NCBI GenBank assembly: GCA_023653625.1
Contig: CM042894.1
Location: forward strand, 21,445,081 to 21,509,080
Direction: 5' to 3'
DNA length: 64,000 bases
Source of the DNA: Triadica sebifera
Taxonomy: Eukaryota; Streptophyta; Magnoliopsida; Malpighiales; Euphorbiaceae
Position 1 is the stretch's first letter; each line of letters starts with the position of its first letter. Positions 59,615 through 64,000 of the stretch are shown here, piece by piece. Position numbers and translations under genes: made by a program. The notes under the pieces were generated by a model, which ran no database searches, was not told where the DNA came from, and saw only the letters and a program-made list of their open reading frames with translations.

Positions 59615-61201
59615 TGTTAGAGAGGTTCTCTAAAGACAATCATATTAGGCACTTGATGTACTCATTTATTATTAATAAAAGACATTTTTCATTATATGGT
59701 ATTCATTGCATATGAATTGATATAGTTCCTAAACTGTTTAATGAAGTCTTTGGTATCTAACATAACATGAAGGAATTCATGATGAGATTCCTATCATGTG
59801 CAATTATGTTTATACCCAAATTATCCATAGTCATAGGATTAACAAGATGAGACAATGTTAATCAGGATAGACTAACACATGTTATACTTTTCAACTAGGT
59901 CAAACAGCTGATCTCATAAGTTGAAAGCATAATATGTTTAGAATTAACATGTGGATGCTTGCAAAGAGTATAAAGTACAGCGGATGACCTGTTATGAGAG
60001 AATTACATGGATATCTAGTCAATGTTAGTGGTAGTCTCATCATAACAATGGTGCAAGTATCCTTAGACTTGAGATGATAAAAGTTATCTTGGATACTTAA
60101 TCCTATACTCTGACTCCATTCCTTGTTGCCTCTGAAGAGGTCACTCATATGGTGGTGATTGGGTATAGCATGAGATATTCAAAGGTAGTTAAGTAGTCAA
60201 TAGAGGATTCACCACTCCTGATAGAAGGAGAGTATACCTATGGATTCTTTTAGAGATCATTACTCAGAAATCCATAATCGAGGTGGACATGTCTTGAAAA
60301 AGGTCTTCAATGACATATCTGATTAGGGTAATGAGTCTCATAGACAAGAACTAATATCATTTGGACTAGATGTGATGTAGTCAGTCTAGTGAAAGTTGAC
60401 ACACAGATTATGCTCCAAACTAAATGAGGTAAAGTTTGGTGAAAGAACGAATTGCATAGTAATTGTCTATGGAAGGGTTTACAATCAGACCACTGACTTT
60501 TCGGTCAATTGGGGGTCATGATGTGTTGTTAGATATCGCTCATAATATGCTTGAAATCATGTGATCATTTGAGCTACCAACATAATCACAAACTTAATGA
60601 GTCACACCATAGAAGGAATGAAGAAAATGTGAAGTGGGCCTTGGATAAGATCGAAGGCATTAGGGAGAAAATGATTTAGCCATGCACCATGTGTCACGGC
60701 TGTGATAAAGGGGAGTCACGGCAATGACACTACTATGCACAGCTGTGAAGGCCCAGATATTAGCTTTTGCGATTTAAGTTTTTCTATTTCAAATGGAACT
60801 CCTATGCATGCATTACTTATGTCCAACCCTAATATTATTAGATGATATATTGATAAACCTTTTAAGGGCCAAATTCATAGCTACAACCTTGAGGAATAAA
60901 ATTTATTCTCTCTTCTTCTTTTCGTTGAAGTTGAAAAACCATAGCTAGCACTTTGGTGCTTTGACACCCCATCTCCCATTGAGGTTATTTCTTTCGTTCC
61001 TTCACAAGGATTACTATTAGAGATGATCTAGCCTTGGATTTTTGTGGTTTGCAACAACCCAACTGGAAGGAAAGGCTCATAAACTTAAACGATTAAAAAG
61101 AAATAAACAAGGTAATCAATAGGGCATTCCATAGTTTTTGGCTTCAATTAGTCTTAATTTTCCACGGTGTCATGTATGTGTTGAATGTTAGGAACCTAAC
61201 A
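59615..61201 (+). repeat. 3' LTR of the plus long-LTR copia element (1,587 bp)
   Basis: Starts TGTTAGAGAGGTTCTCTAAAG and ends GGAACCTAACA; the last 28 bases align without gap to the PBS-side end of the minus copy (complement of 20735-20762). Palindromes at 60690-60755 (TGTCACGGCTGTGA, AGTCACGGCAATGA). No 5' LTR for this copy is in the window. Confidence 0.85.
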
Positions 61202-61498
61202 TGATTGGAATTGTTGAAATGGAATATGATGAGGAGTTATTATTGTGGTTACTGTTTGTTGATTGTTTCTACGATTTTGGTTGTTCTAGGCTGAATGATT
61301 GTGACTGCCTTGATTTTGAGAATTGGGTATAATGTGATGTTATCAACATTGATTTATGTTTGGAGGATGCAAGTTGAAGAAATACTTCATGGCCATTTAG
61401 TTTGTCAAATAGTTCCTCAAAATAGATTATGGTGTCTCAAGCATATATTGTAGCACTCATCTCTTTGTATTCATGACCAAGTGTAGACACTGGATTTT
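61202..61498. other. Unassigned 297 bp between two copia elements
   Basis: AT-rich, no ORF, no repeat from elsewhere in the window that I can match. It may be old target sequence or a decayed part of the following element's leader. Confidence 0.5.
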
Positions 61499-62125
61499 CA
61501 TAACCATATAATTAGTGTAATTATCTTATATATCTATATGTGATAAATGATTATATTATGAATGCTAAATTTCCATGATGAGACCTAAAATTAAAGAAAT
61601 CCCTCATTAATAATATTAAGATTAACGCCTTCATTAATATGGAAAGAACTATAGTTCATTTAAAGTTTGGTTTATTAGGCACACCCAAGCCCGCTCAACA
61701 TGAATATGTTCAAACCATCGAAATATGATTTCATGATTAATAGGTTGGCTTTAACTTGTTACATTGGCTTGTTGGGCACACCCAAGGTCAATGTGAATTA
61801 GAGGCAGTATTGGGGTACATGAGATGTGCACATATCAAGAGTTGATAGCCTAATGATTCAGTAGTTGCATGACATGATGCAATTGGTATGAGATACATAC
61901 CAATTGACCTAAGGTGGCTTGCGGGGCACACCTAAGGTCATTCTTAGTGATGTTAGACTAACCCACTAGGAGAGCTTCCAACGAGTTCTCTCGGACTCAT
62001 AGTCAGGGCTATGGATTTGCAATAAAATGTTGGGAGTTATAATGCACATTTATTAAATACTTGGGAATTATGCATTTAGTACATTCTCTAACATGATCTT
62101 TGTTTACATCTAGATTGTTAGAATC
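61499..62125 (+). other. Truncated leader of a third long-LTR copia copy
   Basis: Matches 55676-56309 in the same orientation (ATAATTAGTGTAATTATCTTA, AGACCTAAA, GGGAGTTATAATGC). LTR, PBS and the first 1.5 kb of leader are missing. Confidence 0.75.
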
Positions 62126-63705
62126 ATGTCATCAAATGTGAACTTACGCTTAATTTTAGAATTAAACAAATTGAATGGTCCCAACTTCCTTAATTGGCTA
62201 AGGAATTTGAGAATAGTTCTTAAAACCGAGAAGATAGCCTATGTCTTGTAAGATCCGCTTCCCTTTTCTCCTACTAGTGATGCATCTATTGATGAATAGT
62301 TGGCATACAAGAAGCATATGGATGATAGTGAGTTGGCAGGTTGCATTATGCTCACCTCTATGGCACCCAAGCTTCAGAAGTAGCATGAGACCATGGATGC
62401 AAATACCATTATGTATAATCTAAGGGAGCTTTTCGATGAATAAGCTCAAACCAAGCGATACGAGATATCTAAATTGCTCTTTAGCTCTAAGATGGTAGAG
62501 GGAACATCTCCCATGCAATGTACATTGAAGATTAGGAAGAAAGGCATGGAGATGACATCAAAAGGGACTTGCTTCCATTATGGCAAGAGTTGCTAAAAAA
62601 AGATGAACTACAAGGCCTATCTGTAGTCTTTAAAGAAGAAGAAGGATAAGATATTGGATACACCTCTACTTCAAGTATTTATGTTATTGAGGTTAATCAT
62701 ATTTCTATTAATAACATATGGTTATTGGATATTGAATATGGATCTCACATATGCACAAATATGAAAGTCCTAAGGAACAGTAGACAGTTCAAAAAAGGAG
62801 ATTTAAACCTACATGTTGGCAATGGAGCAAGAGTTGCTACATTAACTGTAGAAACTTATATGGGTCTCTTTTAGAATTACACAATTGCTTTTATGTTCCA
62901 GTTTTAACTAAGAATATTATTTTTATTTCCTGTTTAAATAGAAAAGGTTTTCATTTGACTATTAACGGAAATGGTTGCTCTGTGTGGTTTAACGATATTC
63001 TTTATGGAACTGGCATATTATGCAATGGAATTTACATTCTTGACACATCTAATTCAATCCTCAATATCAATAATAATAAAACACAAAAGTTGGATATCGT
63101 AAAAACATTGTATTTATGGCATTATCGCCATGGCCATATAAATGAGACATGCATGACTAAGTTATAAAAGAATAATGACTTAGGTTCATTTGATTATGAA
63201 TCATATGACACGTGTGAATCTTGTTTATTAGACAAGATGAAAAAATCACCTTTTAGTACAAAGGATGAACGTGCCAAAGGGCTATTGGAACTTGTACATG
63301 CATATGTATGTGGACCAATGTCAATGCACACCAAAGGTGGTTTTATCTACTTCATTACCTTTATCGATGATTATTCATGATTTGGATACTTATATCTAAT
63401 GAGATATAAATCTGAAGCTTTTGAAAAGTTCAAAGAATTCATAAATGAACTAGAGAAAAAACTTAGCAAAAGTATTGAAACACTTAGATCTGATCAAGGT
63501 GGAGAATACTTAACTTAAGAGTTTCAAGGTTATCTAAGAGATAATAGGATTTTATCTCAATGGACTCCACCTTACACACCACAACATAATGGTGTGGCTA
63601 AAAGGAGAAACCAAACCTTGTTAGACATGGTGAGATCAATGATGAGCTTTGTAGAACTACCTAAGTCCTTTTGGTGTCATCCATTAGAGACTTATGTTTA
63701 TATAC
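62126..63705 (+). pseudogene. Third long-LTR copia copy: gag to integrase, cut by Sirevirus LTR
   Basis: Gag from ATG 62126 (LNGPNFLNWLRNLRIVLK) with stops at about 62248 and later; a deletion removes much of gag's second half (about 62515); the knuckle reads C-F-H-Y (62562), so it is damaged. GAG-pre-integrase with LYLWHYRHGHINETC (63110-63155) and zinc site CESCLLDKMKKSPF (63210-63255). Integrase: FIDDYS (63361; TGA follows), LRSDQGGEYLT (63485), QHNGVAKRRNQTLLD (63583). The DDE region is all here, unlike in the previous copy, though the glutamate position reads A-K-R. Interrupted at 63706. Confidence 0.83.
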
Positions 63706-64000
63706 TGTTAAACCTTGAGGGGTATTTTCATCATTTTGATGATAACAAATAAAATAGCAATATTTTATTTAACATACTTGTTTTCTAAGTCTATTAAATA
63801 GGGTATGGAATAAAATAGCAAAAATGGAGATTGGAAGAATAATCCTTGAAAGGAAAAATTAAGGAAGTAGCATGTTCACTCCCGTGACTCTATATGTCAT
63901 GCCCGTGAAGGAGCTAACCGTTACCAAAACCAACATTTGAAGTTCACGACCATGAAAGAAGAACAAACCATGAAGTGGACATTTCAGTCACACTCGTGAA
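63706..64000 (+). repeat. Sirevirus LTR, left part (window edge)
   Basis: Starts TGTTAAACCTTGAGGGG inside integrase of the copia copy. The sequence (CATGTTCACTCCCGTGACTC, ACCGTTACCAAAACC) matches the complement of 4836-4540, so it belongs to the Sirevirus 1 LTR type, not to the shorter type at 7445 and 27336. Palindromes begin at 63873. Whether a full element follows cannot be seen. Confidence 0.88.

Overview
The window looks like plant nuclear heterochromatin: 64 kb of AT-rich DNA filled almost wall to wall with LTR retrotransposons nested in one another. I found no host protein gene, rRNA or tRNA gene that I could defend. The clades all point to a flowering plant: Sirevirus-type Ty1/copia elements with an extra ORF behind pol, a long-LTR copia family (perhaps Angela/Tork-like), a short-LTR copia remnant (perhaps Ale-like), and Ty3/gypsy chromoviruses of Tekay/Del type with a chromodomain-like tail. 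Primer-binding sites resemble the 3' end of plant initiator tRNA-Met (TGGTATCAGAGC). I cannot name the species.

Layout, left to right. 1-4836 is Sirevirus 1 (minus; pol, gag, PBS and 1.4-kb 5' LTR; its 3' end lies outside). It was inserted into Sirevirus 3 (plus), whose right end remains: the last RNase H codons, a palindrome-rich linker, the env-position ORF3, three polypurine tracts and the 3' LTR (4837-8625). 8626-10170 is a short-LTR copia remnant. 10171-14565 holds a long-LTR copia fragment and gypsy pieces, including an LTR with a primer site on each side. 14566-24773 is a decayed long-LTR copia element (minus) whose 5' LTR contains a gypsy solo LTR. 24774-27335 is a minus-strand gypsy LTR and pol fragment. 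27336-48079 is Sirevirus 2: its 5' LTR is split by a complete 10.8-kb chromovirus (27925-38760, target duplication TTAAA), its gag-pol follows at 39326-44352, and its last third (ORF3, PPTs, 3' LTR) lies inverted at 44619-48079. 48080-54116 is decayed gypsy LTR and gag with a copia solo LTR (50612-52380, target duplication CTTAA). 54117-63705 has two more long-LTR copia elements in tandem, and the window ends inside another Sirevirus LTR (63706-64000).

Almost every coding region is broken, mostly by changes that look like cytosine deamination (CAG or CAA to TAG or TAA, CGA to TGA, TGG to TGA). The complete chromovirus is the best preserved: one reading frame with seven stop codons and no frameshift, and intact integrase and RT catalytic residues. 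The least expected signal is non-coding: an imperfect palindrome, about TTCACG-NN-CGTGAA, occurs dozens of times in the LTRs of Sireviruses, of the long-LTR copia family and of gypsy elements. In Sireviruses it also occurs in the linker before ORF3, where it ends in a CGGCTATAA-type TATA box as in the LTR, so the linker looks like a second, internal promoter.
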